This document shows positions 5,153 to 5,780 of a stretch of 5,780 bases of DNA, piece by piece. Source of the DNA: Candidatus Nitrosopumilus sp. (GTDB lineage Archaea; Thermoproteota; Nitrososphaeria; Nitrososphaerales; Nitrosopumilaceae); NCBI GenBank assembly GCA_011055585.1, contig DRGT01000040.1, positions 1-5,780 of the forward strand. The letters run 5' to 3'. The notes under the pieces were generated by a model. The model saw only the letters and a list, made by a program, of their open reading frames with translations, did not search any database and was not told where the DNA came from. The translations under genes were made by a program, and so were the position numbers. Each line of letters opens with the position of its first letter. The first letter of the stretch is position 1.

Positions 5153-5178
5153 ATCAGTGTTATAGGAAATAGTTATTG

Positions 5179-5186
5179 TAAATAAA
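5179..5186 (-). promoter_or_regulatory. TATA box for the exported coiled-coil gene
   Basis: TTTATTTA on the minus strand lies at -34 to -27 from ATG 5152, directly after the stop codon of the upstream small gene. It supports the shorter start with the signal peptide and implies that this gene can be transcribed separately from the Cdc48-like operon. Confidence 0.5.
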
Positions 5187-5189
5187 AAA

Positions 5190-5408
5190 TTATTTGAAGA
5201 AATCAAATTCTTGATCTCTTTTTTGCTTTGGTAAATCCCTCATTACAGACTGAACCACTTCGGTGTGGTTGTAGGTTAAATGTCTGAGAAACTTTGCAGA
5301 TTCATCTGCTCTTGTTTCATCATCAGCTAGAAGCATTTTTGGATCGCTAAGCTCACTCATCATGGTCTTGCATTCAGTACAAGGGGTAAAATCAAGATAG
5401 AGTTTCAT
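5190..5408 (-). CDS. Small CxxC...HxxxxH protein downstream of the Cdc48-like gene
   Basis: A 72-residue soluble protein of no family I recognise. It has C10-T-E-C13 after a short strand (KLYLDFTP) and H43-LTYN-H48 in a later helix. Together these could form one Cys2-His2 zinc site, which is an inference. The remainder is acidic then basic (DDETRADESAKFLRH, then RDLPKQKRDQEFDFFK). It starts at ATG 5408, seven bases after a strong GGAGG; an overlapping out-of-frame ATG two bases upstream of the start meets a stop at once. The gene begins 23 bases after the stop of the Cdc48-like ATPase on the same strand, so the two are almost certainly co-transcribed. That context suggests, without proving, a role with the unfoldase, for example as an adaptor. 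Confidence 0.75.
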   Translation of the reverse strand: MKLYLDFTPCTECKTMMSELSDPKMLLADDETRADESAKFLRHLTYNHTEVVQSVMRDLPKQKRDQEFDFFK

Positions 5409-5414
5409 TTCATG

Positions 5415-5423
5415 TCCTCCTTT
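5415..5423 (-). promoter_or_regulatory. Strong Shine-Dalgarno site AAAGGAGGA
   Basis: AAAGGAGGA on the minus strand, with GGAGG seven bases before ATG 5408. It is the strongest ribosome site in the window and marks internal translation within an operon, in contrast to the leaderless first genes nearby. Confidence 0.8.
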
Positions 5424-5431
5424 GATATCTC

Positions 5432-5779
5432 CTACTTTATTGTCTGAGTTAAGGGTTCTTCTGTTCTAATGTGAACAGGTCTGACCTTTTTTATGGAATC
5501 TACAAGATCCTGCTGTGAAATCTCAATTTCTTTGACGTTTTTTAACTTGCCACTAACATAACGCTTTAGTGCTATGATGGCGGCTCTGTTTGCCATTGCA
5601 GCAATTTCTGCACCACTAAAGCCCTTAGTGAGCTCGACTAGTTTTGCAAAGTCAACGTCTTTTGCAATTGGTTTTTTCTTTGTGTGAATCTTGAAGATGT
5701 TTTCACGAGCTTTTACGTCGGGCATTGGAACCTTAATAATTCTATCAAATCTTCCAGGTCTTAGCAATGCTTCATCAAC
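5432..5779 (-). CDS. C-terminal part of a Cdc48/p97-like AAA+ ATPase; 5' end outside window
   Basis: The last 115 residues of an AAA+ ATPase, open to the right edge; a TTG at 5767 is internal, not a start. The window begins within VDEALLRPGRFDRI, the conserved segment containing the arginine-finger region of AAA domains. The sequence then runs through KVPMPDVKARENIFKIHTKK and GFSGAEIAAMANRAAIIAL (sensor 2 and the helical lid) to a short tail RPVHIRTEEPLTQTIK. This is the pattern of Cdc48/VAT-type hexameric unfoldases, which pull substrates through a central pore using ATP. The tail ends TIK rather than HbYX, so it lacks the classic proteasome-docking tail. Which of the two AAA domains lies upstream cannot be checked here, and a single-domain paralogue is possible. 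It is followed 23 bases later by the small CxxC/HxxxxH gene. Confidence 0.9.
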   Translation of the reverse strand, partial: VDEALLRPGRFDRIIKVPMPDVKARENIFKIHTKKKPIAKDVDFAKLVELTKGFSGAEIAAMANRAAIIALKRYVSGKLKNVKEIEISQQDLVDSIKKVRPVHIRTEEPLTQTIK

Positions 5780-5780
5780 A

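Overview
This is an AT-rich (roughly one-third GC by eye), gene-dense archaeal window. A TFIIB-type transcription factor, the C-terminal end of a Cdc48-like AAA ATPase and TATA boxes placed 25-35 bases before start codons (leaderless mRNAs) identify it as archaeal. Base composition, the small Cys/His proteins and the form of the TFB suggest a mesophilic ammonia-oxidising thaumarchaeon (Nitrosopumilus-like). That genus-level assignment is inference.

Layout. Bases 2-571 (+) hold the 3' end of a membrane transporter, probably a CPA-type cation/proton antiporter with a C-terminal CBS pair. A minus-strand unit follows. It is read from 2464 leftwards as a phosphoribosyltransferase (1841-2464) and then a J-domain protein (646-1800) whose HPD motif reads HSD and whose body is a beta-rich domain I do not recognise. 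A 30-codon candidate gene (2489-2581, -) sits just upstream and its stop lies inside the likely TATA box. Two small orphan proteins then face each other: 2661-3026 (+) and 3075-3347 (-). A 64-residue DUF1059-like Cys/His protein (3490-3684, +) has a textbook leaderless promoter. The TFB gene (3783-4718, +) starts with GTG.

The rest is on the minus strand, read from right to left: the end of a Cdc48-like ATPase (5432-5779), a 72-residue CxxC...HxxxxH protein translated from a strong Shine-Dalgarno site (5190-5408), and an exported Pro/Glu-rich coiled-coil protein with its own promoter (4715-5152). The last gene ends tail-to-tail with TFB on a shared CTAG.

Most genes are short housekeeping or regulatory units rather than one large pathway. 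Two are protein-quality-control themes: a J-like protein, and a Cdc48-like unfoldase with a possible small zinc-binding partner. I see no mobile element, CRISPR array, tRNA or rRNA. No gene-free stretch exceeds 300 bases; the longest is about 200 bases (2465-2660) and holds the candidate small gene plus two promoters.
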